From contig NZ_NGJT01000004.1 of NCBI RefSeq assembly GCF_003950315.1, positions 1-64,000 on the forward strand: 64,000 bases of DNA, given 5' to 3'. Under the pieces are notes generated by a model. That model made no database searches. It was not told the DNA's origin and worked only from the letters and a program-made list of their open reading frames with translations. Shown here piece by piece: positions 27,843 to 36,410 of this stretch. Both the position numbers and the translations under genes were made by a program. This stretch comes from Vagococcus bubulae. GTDB taxonomy: Bacteria > Bacillota > Bacilli > Lactobacillales > Vagococcaceae. How positions within the stretch are numbered: the stretch's first letter is position 1; each line of letters starts with the position of its first letter.

Positions 27843-28280
27843 GTGTCACAAAGAGAAAAAAAACCAGTCAGTATTTTGGTGAAAACTGAGGTTACACAAG
27901 AGCAAGAATTTAAAGAATTTTTAGTAGAAGTCAAAGGTCACATGGTCGTGATTAATGATGTTATCTATTTAAGATATGAGGAAATAATAGAAGGGATTGA
28001 TACTCCTGTTCCGGTTACGATAAAAATTTTACCAGATGGAACGGTAACCTTAATTCGTTCGGGTGACGTCAAAATGAAATTAAATTTTTCTTACGAGGAG
28101 AAAAAAGAGACGACGTATACTACACCTTATGGCATGATGAGCATTTCAACCATGACCAATCACTTACATATCAGTTTAAAAGATAACCCTCAATCAGGGA
28201 GTGTTACAATTGAGTATGATTTATTTGCTGGTGAGGAAAAGTTAGGAATGTATCATTTAATGATTAATTTTAGTGCGTAA
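27843..28280 (+). CDS. DUF1934 family protein (YwiB-like)
   Basis: This 145-residue protein is predicted to be mostly beta strands, matching the DUF1934 beta-barrel family (VKGHMVVINDVIYLRYEE, VTIKILPDGTVTLIRSGDVK). Its biochemical function is not known. In B. subtilis ywiB lies in the argS-rpoE region, and here it is again directly upstream of rpoE. I chose the GTG at 27843 because GAGGTGG lies just upstream; the in-frame GTG at 27834 overlaps that ribosome site. Confidence 0.8.
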   Translation: MSQREKKPVSILVKTEVTQEQEFKEFLVEVKGHMVVINDVIYLRYEEIIEGIDTPVPVTIKILPDGTVTLIRSGDVKMKLNFSYEEKKETTYTTPYGMMSISTMTNHLHISLKDNPQSGSVTIEYDLFAGEEKLGMYHLMINFSA

Positions 28281-28302
28281 TAGATGAAATAAAAATTTTG
28301 AA

Positions 28303-28331
28303 TTGCAAAGAAACTCTAGTTATTGTATGAT
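28303..28331 (+). promoter_or_regulatory. Promoter of rpoE
   Basis: TTGCAA (28303-28308) and TATGAT (28326-28331) are spaced by 17 bases. The start of transcription would lie about 25 bases before the gene. Confidence 0.65.
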
Positions 28332-28362
28332 AAAGAGTAGACTGTGAAAGGACGTGTGTCAG

Positions 28363-28968
28363 TTGGAAATTAAAGCTTTTGAGGGCGTAAATAAAAATGA
28401 ATTGTCAATGATTGAAGTTGCACATGCAATTTTAAATCAACGTGGAGACATTATTGATTTTAGTGATTTAGTAAATGAAATTCAAAACTACTTAGAAAAA
28501 GCAGATAGTGAAATTCGTGACATCTTGCCACAATTTTATACAGACTTAAATATTGACGGAAGTTTTATTTCTTTAGGAGATAATCGTTGGGGGTTACGTA
28601 GTTGGTACCCAATCGACTCAATTGATGAAGAAGTATCTGGTGTGGATGACGACGAAGAAGAAACACCACGTCGTAAAAAACGTAAAAAAGTTAATGCCTT
28701 TATCGCAATGGATGATGATGCCATTGACTACAATGATGATGACCCTGAAGATTTGGACTTGGTTGATCATGATGAAGACGATGATGAGTTGTATGAAGAT
28801 GAAGAAGATGAAACAAAAGAAATCAAAGAATATACAACAGACTTATCTGAAATTGGTGCTGATAATGACGTTGACGAAGACGATGTACCAGAAGGCGTTG
28901 AAGAAGATTTAACTATCGTTGAAGAAGATGATTTATACGAAGAAGATGAAGAAGACGAAGAATTATAA
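28363..28968 (+). CDS. rpoE: RNA polymerase delta subunit
   Basis: This 201-residue delta factor is specific to Firmicutes and displaces RNA polymerase from nucleic acids to speed recycling. The folded N-terminal domain (about residues 1-90) has [19 protein letters not shown] and [20 protein letters not shown], followed by [14 protein letters not shown] short basic stretch (RRKKRKK) follows, then a long, highly acidic disordered C-terminus. I chose the TTG at 28363, with GAAAGGA ten bases upstream; a GTG at 28354 lies too close to that site. Confidence 0.95.
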   Translation: MEIKAFEGVNKNELSMIEVAHAILNQRGDIIDFSDLVNEIQNYLEKADSEIRDILPQFYTDLNIDGSFISLGDNRWGLRSWYPIDSIDEEVSGVDDDEEETPRRKKRKKVNAFIAMDDDAIDYNDDDPEDLDLVDHDEDDDELYEDEEDETKEIKEYTTDLSEIGADNDVDEDDVPEGVEEDLTIVEEDDLYEEDEEDEEL

Positions 28969-28970
28969 TA

Positions 28971-28998
28971 AAAAGAGTATCATTTGATGCTCTTTTTT
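28971..28998 (+). terminator. Terminator after rpoE
   Basis: AAAAGAGTATC and GATGCTCTTTT form a stem (one G-U pair) followed by T residues. Confidence 0.8.
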
Positions 28999-29025
28999 GT
29001 TTATTTTAGAATAGGAGAGATGGCG

Positions 29026-29367
29026 ATGATTAGTGAAGTAGTGGATAAAATTATCTTTGTGTTAAATGCTTTTTCAGTGATTATACTCTTAGTGGGTGTG
29101 GCAAAAGCTATCATTGATTTTACCAAAAATGAATTTGGAAGTGGCACAAGGGAAGAAATCTCTTTAAGAAATAATAAAATTAAACTATATCTCGGCTCTT
29201 ATATACTGTTAAGTTTGGAAGTATTAATTGCATCAGACATTATCGAGACCATTTTAAATCCGTCAACACAGGACATCATTATTTTAGGTGGAATAGTTGT
29301 AATAAGAACAGCTATCTCTTATTTTTTAGGAAAAGAAATTGAACAAACACATAATGAGAAAGGGTAG
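29026..29367 (+). CDS. DUF1622 membrane protein
   Basis: This 113-residue protein has three likely membrane helices: FVLNAFSVIILLVGVAKAII, LGSYILLSLEVLIASDII and IIILGGIVVIRTAISYFLG. The pattern, with a conserved Glu in the second helix, matches DUF1622, whose function is unknown. I chose the ATG at 29026, seven bases after AGGAGA. It stands between two terminators, transcribed with or just after rpoE. Confidence 0.75.
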   Translation: MISEVVDKIIFVLNAFSVIILLVGVAKAIIDFTKNEFGSGTREEISLRNNKIKLYLGSYILLSLEVLIASDIIETILNPSTQDIIILGGIVVIRTAISYFLGKEIEQTHNEKG

Positions 29368-29387
29368 AAATACTCTTTCTTTTTTTG
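29357..29387 (+). terminator. Terminator overlapping the DUF1622 stop codon
   Basis: AGAAAGGGT pairs with ACTCTTTCT (one G-U pair) and is followed by seven T residues. Confidence 0.78.
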
Positions 29388-29470
29388 TAAGCATAACACT
29401 TGAATTTTAAAATGAAAACCTATACAATTCTAACTATACCAAAATATAAAAAAATAAAAGGAGAATTGCT

Positions 29471-30949
29471 ATGACAGTTGTTAATGACATATACAAAGAA
29501 TATGAGTTATTTATTAATGGAGAATGGACAAAAGGCGCTAAGGGAGAGACGATTGATAGTTTTTCACCAGTAAATGGTGAGAAAATAGGCACGTTTATTG
29601 ATGCAGTGGATGCAGATGTGGATGCAGCCGTTGGAGCCGCTCAAAAGGCATTACCTGAATGGCGTGATTGGTCACTTGTTGATAGAAGTAATTTGTTATT
29701 AAAAATCGCAGATGTTATTGATGAAAACGTGGAGCATTTAGCCTATGTAGAGTCTATTGACAACGGAAAGCCAATTCGTGAGACAAAAGCGATTGATGTC
29801 CCTTTAAGTGCCGATCATTTTAGATATTTTGCTGGCGTGATTCGAAGTGAAGAAGGATCAGCACAAGCATTAGATAAAGATACATTGACGCTTATTTTAA
29901 GAGAACCAATTGGGGTAGTGGGCCAAATTATTCCATGGAATTTTCCTATATTAATGGCAGCATGGAAATTAGCACCAGCTTTAGCAGCAGGTAATACTAT
30001 TGTTATTCATCCATCGTCATCTACTTCTCTAAGTTTATTAGAATTAGTTAAATTAATTGGTCCAATGCTACCAAAAGGTGTGTTGAATTTAATTACAGGT
30101 AAAGGCTCTAAATCAGGCGACTATATGTTAAAACATGATGGGTTTAATAAATTAGCCTTTACTGGATCAACTGAAGTAGGATACAAAGTCGCTCGAGCTG
30201 CAGCAGATAAATTAATTCCAGCGACACTTGAGTTAGGTGGAAAATCAGCGAATATCTTCTTTGATGATATGCCATTTGAAAAGGCTGTTGAAGGAGCACA
30301 ACTTGGTATTTTATTTAATCAAGGACAAGTATGTTGTGCAGGGTCAAGAATATTTGTACAAGAAGGTATTTATGATAAATTTGTAAATGAATTAAAAGAA
30401 AAATTTGAAGCCGTTGTTGTTGGGGACGCATTGGATGAAAACGTCCAAATGGGAGCTCAAGTAAATGAAGGCCAAGTCAATAAAATTTTAGAAGCAGTAG
30501 AGGTTGGGCGTAAAGAAGGCGCAACGATTTTAACAGGTGGAAAACGTCTTGATGGTGATTTAGGAAAAGGGTGTTATGTTGCTCCAACACTTTTAACTGA
30601 TGTAACAAATGATATGGAAGTTGCCCAAGAAGAAATCTTTGGTCCAGTCGCAGTAGTAATTAAATTTAAAACGATTGATGAAGTGATTGAAATGGCAAAC
30701 GATTCTGAATATGGTTTAGGTGGTGGTGTTTGGACTAAAAACATCAACACAGCTCTTAAAGTGAGTCGAGGAATTGAAACAGGACGCGTATGGGTTAATA
30801 CGTATAACCAAATACCAGCCGGTGCACCATTTGGTGGATACAAAAAATCAGGAATTGGTCGTGAAACACATAAAGCTATACTTGATGCGTATAGCCAATT
30901 TAAAAATATTTACATCGATACAAAAGAAACAGGATTTAATCTTTACTAA
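29471..30949 (+). CDS. NAD(P)-dependent aldehyde dehydrogenase
   Basis: This 492-residue enzyme oxidises an aldehyde to the acid. Family motifs are PIGVVGQIIPWNFPILMAAW, FTGSTEVGYKV, the catalytic glutamate region LELGGKSANIFF, and the catalytic cysteine in NQGQVCCAGSR. The C-terminal PFGGYKKSGIGRE is also present. It is closest in layout to broad-range class I/II enzymes; acetaldehyde is a plausible substrate, but this cannot be settled from sequence. It has its own upstream region with AAAGGAG and no obvious partner gene. Confidence 0.92.
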   Translation: MTVVNDIYKEYELFINGEWTKGAKGETIDSFSPVNGEKIGTFIDAVDADVDAAVGAAQKALPEWRDWSLVDRSNLLLKIADVIDENVEHLAYVESIDNGKPIRETKAIDVPLSADHFRYFAGVIRSEEGSAQALDKDTLTLILREPIGVVGQIIPWNFPILMAAWKLAPALAAGNTIVIHPSSSTSLSLLELVKLIGPMLPKGVLNLITGKGSKSGDYMLKHDGFNKLAFTGSTEVGYKVARAAADKLIPATLELGGKSANIFFDDMPFEKAVEGAQLGILFNQGQVCCAGSRIFVQEGIYDKFVNELKEKFEAVVVGDALDENVQMGAQVNEGQVNKILEAVEVGRKEGATILTGGKRLDGDLGKGCYVAPTLLTDVTNDMEVAQEEIFGPVAVVIKFKTIDEVIEMANDSEYGLGGGVWTKNINTALKVSRGIETGRVWVNTYNQIPAGAPFGGYKKSGIGRETHKAILDAYSQFKNIYIDTKETGFNLY

Positions 30950-31047
30950 AAAAGGACTTTAATAAAATTTTCTGAAAATACCGTCAAAGATTGTGATTTG
31001 ACTAGCAAAAAAAACTAAAGAGTGTTAAAATAATTGTGTTAGTTAAG

Positions 31048-31073
31048 TATCACCTATGTAAAATAGAGTGATA
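31048..31073. promoter_or_regulatory. TATCAC-N14-GTGATA dyad before fba
   Basis: The two arms flank an AT-rich centre containing TAAAAT (31059-31064), which resembles a -10 box. The layout suggests an operator over the promoter or a 5' RNA hairpin. No regulator is known to me for this exact site. Confidence 0.35.
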
Positions 31074-31095
31074 ACATAATAGGAGGAATTTAATT

Positions 31096-31962
31096 ATGGC
31101 ATTAGTATCAGCAACAGAAATGTTAAAAAAAGCTAAAGAGGGCAAATACGCAGTTGGTGCATTCAACACAAACAACTTAGAATGGACTAAAGCTATCCTA
31201 CAAGGTGCACAAGAATCTAATTCTCCAGTAATGATTCAAACTTCTATGGGTGCTGCAAAATATATGGGTGGCTACCAAGTATGTTACGATTTAGTTAAAG
31301 ACTTAATTGACTCAATGGGAATTACAGTTCCAGTAGCATTACATTTAGACCATGGTGAATATGAAGATGCATTAAAATGTATCGAAATTGGTTACACATC
31401 TGTAATGTTTGATGGTTCTCACTTACCATTTGAAGAAAACTTAGAAAAAGCAAAAGATGTTGTTGCTAAAGCTCATGCTAAAGGTGTTTCTGTAGAGTGT
31501 GAAGTTGGATCAATCGGTGGAGAAGAAGACGGCGTTATTGGTTCTGGTGAATTAGCTGATCCAGCTGAATGTAAAGCAATGTCTGAAACAGGAATTGATT
31601 TCTTAGCTGCAGGTATTGGTAATATTCATGGTTCTTATCCAGAAAACTGGGCAGGTCTAAGCTTTGATCGTTTAGCTGAAATTGCTGAAGTAATCGACGG
31701 TAAACCAATGGTATTACATGGTGGTTCTGGTATTCCATTAGACCAAATCCAAAAAGCAATCTCTTTAGGCGTATCAAAAATTAACGTTAATACTGAATGT
31801 CAAGAAGTATTTGCAGCTGCAACACGTAAATACATTGAAGAAGGCAAAGACTTAGAAGGTAAAGGATTTGACCCTCGTAAATTATTAGCTCCAGGTACTA
31901 CTGCAGTAACTGAGTTAGTTAAAGAACGTATCCAATGGTTTGGATCAAACGGTAAAGCTTAA
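31096..31962 (+). CDS. fba: Class II fructose-bisphosphate aldolase
   Basis: This 288-residue zinc enzyme of glycolysis splits fructose 1,6-bisphosphate. Signatures are YAVGAFNTNNLEWTKAIL, the zinc-ligand stretch VALHLDHGEYEDALK, FDGSHLPFEENL and LHGGSGIP. Codon use looks strongly biased, as expected for a highly expressed gene. AGGAGG lies eight bases upstream. In B. subtilis fbaA also lies close to murZ and rho. Confidence 0.96.
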   Translation: MALVSATEMLKKAKEGKYAVGAFNTNNLEWTKAILQGAQESNSPVMIQTSMGAAKYMGGYQVCYDLVKDLIDSMGITVPVALHLDHGEYEDALKCIEIGYTSVMFDGSHLPFEENLEKAKDVVAKAHAKGVSVECEVGSIGGEEDGVIGSGELADPAECKAMSETGIDFLAAGIGNIHGSYPENWAGLSFDRLAEIAEVIDGKPMVLHGGSGIPLDQIQKAISLGVSKINVNTECQEVFAAATRKYIEEGKDLEGKGFDPRKLLAPGTTAVTELVKERIQWFGSNGKA

Positions 31963-31980
31963 TTTAAAATTTTTAATGTT

Positions 31981-32017
31981 AAAAGAGTGTCTGACTTTGT
32001 CAGTCACTCTTTTTTTA
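31981..32017 (+). terminator. Terminator after fba
   Basis: AAAGAGTG-T-CTGAC faces GTCAG-T-CACTCTTT, with a single T-T mismatch, and is followed by T residues. Confidence 0.88.
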
Positions 32018-32052
32018 TGCATAAATCTACCAAGTGCTTTTTTTCATTTATA

Positions 32053-32070
32053 TTGTATGATAGAATACAA
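32053..32070. promoter_or_regulatory. TTGTAT-N6-ATACAA dyad before murZ
   Basis: A perfect 6-6-6 inverted repeat lies where the murZ promoter is expected and overlaps a possible -10 box (TATGAT). It could be a regulator site; no binding protein is identified. Confidence 0.35.
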
Positions 32071-32096
32071 CTATATATGAATATTGAAACTTATTT

Positions 32097-32123
32097 GGCT
32101 GCTTATTTTAAGCGGCTTTTTTA
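32097..32123 (+). terminator. Terminator-like hairpin in the murZ leader
   Basis: GGCTGCTTA faces TAAGCGGCT (one G-U pair) and is followed by six T residues, about 30 bases before the murZ start. The fba terminator already lies upstream, so this second hairpin may be an attenuator for murZ. Confidence 0.5.
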
Positions 32124-32151
32124 AAGACTAAAGTGAGGTCATTAAGACAAA

Positions 32152-33429
32152 ATGAAAAAATTAATTATAAATGGTGGAAAAAAATTAAAAGGCACCGTCA
32201 CAATTAGTGGCGCTAAAAATAGTGCTGTTGCTTTAATCCCTGCGGCTATTTTAGCCGACTCTCCTGTTATTTTAGAAGGAGTTCCTGATATTAAAGATGT
32301 ACACTCTTTAAAAGAAATTTTAGAAATTATGGGTGTGAAAGTTACATTTGAAAATCATACAATGACGATTGATCCAACAGATATGGTGTCTATTCCAATG
32401 CCAAGTGGAAAAATAAATAGTTTACGTGCTTCATATTATTTTATGGGAGCTTTATTAGGTAAGTTTGGTGAAGGCGTTGTTGGACTTCCGGGTGGTTGTT
32501 ATTTAGGGCCAAGACCAATTGATTTGCATATTAAAGGATTTGAGTCTCTTGGTGCTGTTGTGACAACTGAACATGGTGCTACTTATTTGAAATCACCAAA
32601 TGGATTAGAAGGCACACGCATATATATGGATATGGTTTCTATTGGGGCTACTATTAACGTCATGTTAGCTGCTGTGAAAGCACAAGGGCGTACGGTCATT
32701 GAAAACGCCGCAAGAGAGCCTGAAATTATCGATGTGGCAACATTATTAAATAACATGGGTGCTAAAATTCGTGGTGCTGGTACAAATGAAATTCGTATTG
32801 ATGGCGTCAAAGAATTAAAAGGATGCCGTCATTCAATTATTCCGGATCGTATTGAAGCAGGGACTTATTTATCAATGGCAGCTGCTCATGGTGATGGTGT
32901 TATAGTCCAAAATGTTATTTATGAACATTTAGAAAGTTTTATTTCAAAATTAGAAGAGATGGGCGTACCAATGACTGTTCGTGAAGATAGCATTGAAGTA
33001 CATCCAGCTAAAAATTTAAAACCAATCAACGTCACAACTGTTCCTTATCCAGGATTTGCTACAGATTTACAACAACCTATCACACCTCTACTATTAAAAG
33101 CCAATGGAAAAAGTATTGTAACAGATACAATCTATGAACAACGAGTCAATCACATTCCAGAGTTAGTCCGTATGGGGGCAGATGCAAGCATTGAAGGGAA
33201 AATGATTGTGCTAAATGGTCAAGAAGATTTAGAGCTTGTGGGAGCAGACGTTACAGCGAGTGATTTACGTGCGGGTGCTTGTTTAGTGACGGCAGGAATT
33301 ATGGCAAGTGGAACAACTCGTATTTCTAATGTGGATAATATTTTACGTGGGTATGATAATATCATTGATAAATTAACAAATCTAGGTGCTGATATTCGGA
33401 TGGAAGAAGGCACGGATAAAGAGGGATAA
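32152..33429 (+). CDS. murZ: UDP-N-acetylglucosamine 1-carboxyvinyltransferase MurZ
   Basis: This 425-residue enzyme catalyses the first committed step of peptidoglycan synthesis. It begins with [20 protein letters not shown]; the catalytic, fosfomycin-reactive residue is Cys116 in [19 protein letters not shown]. The position between fba and rho points to the second Firmicute paralogue (MurZ, also called MurA2/MurAB) rather than MurA1. The sequence near the active cysteine (CYLGP rather than CAIGA) fits that group. The ribosome site (GTGAGGT) is about 12 bases from the ATG. Confidence 0.93.
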   Translation: MKKLIINGGKKLKGTVTISGAKNSAVALIPAAILADSPVILEGVPDIKDVHSLKEILEIMGVKVTFENHTMTIDPTDMVSIPMPSGKINSLRASYYFMGALLGKFGEGVVGLPGGCYLGPRPIDLHIKGFESLGAVVTTEHGATYLKSPNGLEGTRIYMDMVSIGATINVMLAAVKAQGRTVIENAAREPEIIDVATLLNNMGAKIRGAGTNEIRIDGVKELKGCRHSIIPDRIEAGTYLSMAAAHGDGVIVQNVIYEHLESFISKLEEMGVPMTVREDSIEVHPAKNLKPINVTTVPYPGFATDLQQPITPLLLKANGKSIVTDTIYEQRVNHIPELVRMGADASIEGKMIVLNGQEDLELVGADVTASDLRAGACLVTAGIMASGTTRISNVDNILRGYDNIIDKLTNLGADIRMEEGTDKEG

Positions 33430-33430
33430 T

Positions 33431-34702
33431 ATGCGTGATTATTTAACAATGGGGGAATTAGAACATAAGACCCTAAAAGAAATTTATGCTTATGCAAAAG
33501 ATTTTAAAATACCTTATTATAGTCAAATGAATAAAAAGGAATTATCGTTGGCTGTCATTCGTGCGCAAGCAGAAAAACAAGGTTTTTTCATGGTAGAAGG
33601 TGTTTTAGATATTGTATCAAGTGATGGATACGGCTTTTTACGACCTATTAACTACACACCGAGTAAAGAAGATATCTATATCTCCTCATCACAAATTAGA
33701 CGATTTGGCTTACGAAACGGAGATAAAGTATCAGGAAAAGCTAGACCACCTAAAGAGAGCGAACGTTACTATGGATTGATGCATGTTGAAACGGTTAATG
33801 GAAAAAATCCAGAAGATGCCAAGCAACGTCCGCATTTTCCGGCACTAACAGCACTTTATCCTGATACCAAATTAGTATTAGAAACAACAAAAACGGCTTT
33901 ATCAACACGGATGATTGATTTATTTGCACCGGTTGGCTTTGGACAACGTGGTTTAATCGTTGCACCACCAAAAGCTGGTAAAACAAGTGTCATAAAAGAG
34001 ATTGCTAATGGTATTTCAAAAAATTACCCAGATGTAGAATTAATCGTTTTACTAATTGATGAGCGACCTGAAGAAGTAACGGATATTGAAAGAAGTGTGG
34101 ATGGGGAAGTAGTGTCATCTACCTTTGATCAAATGCCAGAAAATCATACTCGAGTAGTGGAGCTTGTGTTAGAAAGAGCGTTGCGATTAGTTGAAGATAA
34201 ACGCGATGTTGTTATTTTAATGGATAGTATCACGCGTTTAGCTCGTGCCTATAATTTGGTTATCCCACCAAGTGGTCGAACACTTAGTGGAGGGATTGAT
34301 CCGGCAGCTTTCTATAAACCAAAACGCTTTTTTGGAGCTGCAAGAAATATCGAAGAAGGTGGCAGTCTGACTATTCTTGCAACGGCTTTAGTGGATACAG
34401 GAAGTCGAATGGATGATGTGATTTATGAAGAGTTTAAAGGAACAGGTAATATGGAACTTCATCTATCAAGAGAATTATCAGAACGCCGTGTGTTCCCAGC
34501 AATCGATATTAAACGTTCAGGAACGAGACGCGAAGAATTACTTATGTCACCAGAACATTTGGAAGAAATTTGGAAATTACGCCGTCATATGAAAGGCGAC
34601 TCGATTAACTCAACTCATCAATTATTGACTTTCTTAAAGAAAACAAAAAATAATGCAGCATTCTTTGAAACATTTAAAGACGTCTCTTTTTTAAAAAAAT
34701 GA
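33431..34702 (+). CDS. rho: Transcription termination factor Rho
   Basis: This 423-residue hexameric RNA helicase ends transcription. The N-terminal RNA-binding domain has [19 protein letters not shown] and [20 protein letters not shown]. The ATPase domain has Walker A in [15 protein letters not shown], Walker B in [16 protein letters not shown], and the Q/R-loop region [16 protein letters not shown] chose the ATG at 33431, one base after the murZ stop codon, with GAGGG upstream; the ORF extension into murZ is not conserved. It is co-transcribed with murZ. Confidence 0.96.
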   Translation: MRDYLTMGELEHKTLKEIYAYAKDFKIPYYSQMNKKELSLAVIRAQAEKQGFFMVEGVLDIVSSDGYGFLRPINYTPSKEDIYISSSQIRRFGLRNGDKVSGKARPPKESERYYGLMHVETVNGKNPEDAKQRPHFPALTALYPDTKLVLETTKTALSTRMIDLFAPVGFGQRGLIVAPPKAGKTSVIKEIANGISKNYPDVELIVLLIDERPEEVTDIERSVDGEVVSSTFDQMPENHTRVVELVLERALRLVEDKRDVVILMDSITRLARAYNLVIPPSGRTLSGGIDPAAFYKPKRFFGAARNIEEGGSLTILATALVDTGSRMDDVIYEEFKGTGNMELHLSRELSERRVFPAIDIKRSGTRREELLMSPEHLEEIWKLRRHMKGDSINSTHQLLTFLKKTKNNAAFFETFKDVSFLKK

Positions 34703-34729
34703 ATTGCTAAAAATGTTTGAACATGTTAA

Positions 34730-34735
34730 TATAAT
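34730..34735 (+). promoter_or_regulatory. Possible rpmE2 promoter (-10 box)
   Basis: TATAAT lies about 60 bases before rpmE2. The nearest -35-like box (TTGCTA at 34704) has a 20-base spacer, longer than ideal. No Zur-type operator was identified. Confidence 0.35.
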
Positions 34736-34792
34736 ATCGTTGTAATAATAACTCTGTTTCAGCAAATGAATCAGGGCAAAGGAGAGAGAAAT

Positions 34793-35056
34793 ATGAAACA
34801 AGGAATTCATCCAGAATATCATCCAGTCGTATTTATGGACTCACAAACGGGTTTTAAATTCTTATCTGGATCAACTAAAACATCTGAAGAAACAGTTGAG
34901 TGGGAAGATGGTAACACATACCCAGTCATTCGTGTGGAAATCACTTCAGATTCACATCCGTTCTATACAGGACGTCAAAAATTTACACAAGCAGACGGAC
35001 GTGTGGATCGTTTCAACAAAAAATATGGTCTCAAAGACGAAAACGCTGCAGAATAA
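34793..35056 (+). CDS. rpmE2: Ribosomal protein bL31 type B
   Basis: This 87-residue large-subunit protein matches over its full length ([40 protein letters not shown]). It lacks the CxxC zinc ligands, so it is the zinc-independent (C-minus) form. In Firmicutes this form can replace the zinc form under zinc limitation. I chose the ATG at 34793 with AAAGGAGAG upstream. It lies directly after rho, where B. subtilis has rpmE. Confidence 0.95.
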   Translation: MKQGIHPEYHPVVFMDSQTGFKFLSGSTKTSEETVEWEDGNTYPVIRVEITSDSHPFYTGRQKFTQADGRVDRFNKKYGLKDENAAE

Positions 35057-35068
35057 TCTTCAGTGTCG

Positions 35069-35106
35069 AAAAGGTTTCTGGTATATTATCAGGAATCTTT
35101 TTTTTA
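35069..35106 (+). terminator. Terminator after rpmE2
   Basis: AAAAGGTTTCTG faces CAGGAATCTTTT, with two G-U pairs, and is followed by T residues. Confidence 0.75.
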
Positions 35107-35123
35107 TTGAAAGGATTGATTAA

Positions 35124-35513
35124 ATGACTCATTCAACAGATAATCAACGCTTTAGAATAATAATATGGATTGAACATAATGATCATTGTTTGGTCACCAC
35201 CAATAAAGAGGGTGACAAACATCTTCTTGAAGTACAACCTGAATTTGCCGAAACAACACTTGAAGCAATTGAAAGATATGGTAAAGACATACTTGATTTA
35301 TCATTTGAAAACATTGAATGTGTTGATATTATCGAGCAGACCACTCCTCAACATTTCGAACGGACTGAAACATTATGTTTATATCGTGCTGAGATAAGTG
35401 AAAAAGAAGTATTACCCAAATTAGCACATAGTCAAATCGTTTTCTGGTTACCCATTGAAAAAGTTAAAAATATCGCTTCTATTAATTTGTTATCGAAACT
35501 AACTAAAATGTAA
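35124..35513 (+). CDS. Unrecognised protein, possibly a degenerate Nudix fold
   Basis: This 129-residue soluble protein begins MTHSTDNQRFRIIIWIEHND. A strand-rich start, a helix-like TTLEAIERYGKDILDL and later strands (TLCLYRAEISE, HSQIVFWLPIEKVKNI) resemble the order of elements in Nudix proteins. The catalytic box GX5EX7REUXEEXGU is not present. It may therefore be a non-catalytic Nudix relative, but this is weak inference. It lies between rpmE2 and nadE with AAAGGA upstream of the ATG. The function is unknown. Confidence 0.55.
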   Translation: MTHSTDNQRFRIIIWIEHNDHCLVTTNKEGDKHLLEVQPEFAETTLEAIERYGKDILDLSFENIECVDIIEQTTPQHFERTETLCLYRAEISEKEVLPKLAHSQIVFWLPIEKVKNIASINLLSKLTKM

Positions 35514-35576
35514 AAATGATGTATGAGAGTTGCTAATTTATGGTAAAATATGGGTTAAATACAAGGAGAGATGGAT

Positions 35577-36410
35577 ATGACAGAGTTACAACAAATGATA
35601 ATAACTAATTTACAAGTGAAACCAACTATAGATGCTAAACAAGAGGTAACTAGACGTGTGGCATTTTTAAAAGAGTATATGCTGAAACACCCTTTTTTGA
35701 AGACTTATGTATTAGGAATTAGTGGTGGGCAGGATTCTACACTTGCTGGAAAATTAGCACAATTAGCTATGACTGAATTAAGAAATGAAACAGGCGACAA
35801 TGCGTATCAATTTATTGCGGTACGATTGCCATATGGTATTCAAAATGATGAAGCAGATGCTCAAAAAGCGATTGATTTTATTCAGCCAGATAAATCGGTT
35901 GTCGTAAATGTGAAACCAAGCGTGGACGCATTAGTGAATGAGTTAAAAGACCACTCACAAATCAACATTAGTGATTTTAATAAAGGAAATATCAAAGCCC
36001 GTCAACGTATGGTGGCTCAATACGCCATTGCCGGTCAAGAAAGTGGTGCAGTGATTGGAACCGATCATGCAGCAGAGAATCTGACAGGTTTTTTTACTAA
36101 ATTTGGAGATGGTGCTGCAGACATATTGCCGCTATTTGGTTTAAATAAGCGTCAAGGAAAAGCATTGTTAAAAGAACTTAATGCTGATAAGTCTCTCTAT
36201 GAAAAAATACCAACAGCTGATTTAGAAGAAAATAAACCAATGATTTCAGATGAGGACGCGTTGGGAGTGACTTATGACGCGATTGATGACTATCTAGAGG
36301 GGAAACAAGTAAGCGATAAAGACAGAGAAACGATTGAAACATGGTATAAAAAGGCTGAACACAAACGTCATTTACCGATTACATTAGGAGACACATTTTG
36401 GAAAGAGTAA
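35577..36410 (+). CDS. nadE: NH3-dependent NAD+ synthetase
   Basis: This 277-residue enzyme amidates nicotinate adenine dinucleotide to NAD+. The ATP-binding P-loop motif is [37 protein letters not shown] and [17 protein letters not shown] are family motifs. No glutaminase domain is present, so it uses ammonia. I chose the ATG at 35577, eight bases after AAGGAG, over the ATG two codons earlier. Its end overlaps the next gene by 13 bases. Confidence 0.95.
   Translation: MTELQQMIITNLQVKPTIDAKQEVTRRVAFLKEYMLKHPFLKTYVLGISGGQDSTLAGKLAQLAMTELRNETGDNAYQFIAVRLPYGIQNDEADAQKAIDFIQPDKSVVVNVKPSVDALVNELKDHSQINISDFNKGNIKARQRMVAQYAIAGQESGAVIGTDHAAENLTGFFTKFGDGAADILPLFGLNKRQGKALLKELNADKSLYEKIPTADLEENKPMISDEDALGVTYDAIDDYLEGKQVSDKDRETIETWYKKAEHKRHLPITLGDTFWKE

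Noticed and set aside
28622-28912. Met/Lys-rich plus-strand ORF inside rpoE
   Set aside because: It is the shifted frame of the acidic rpoE repeats (GATGAT...), not a gene.
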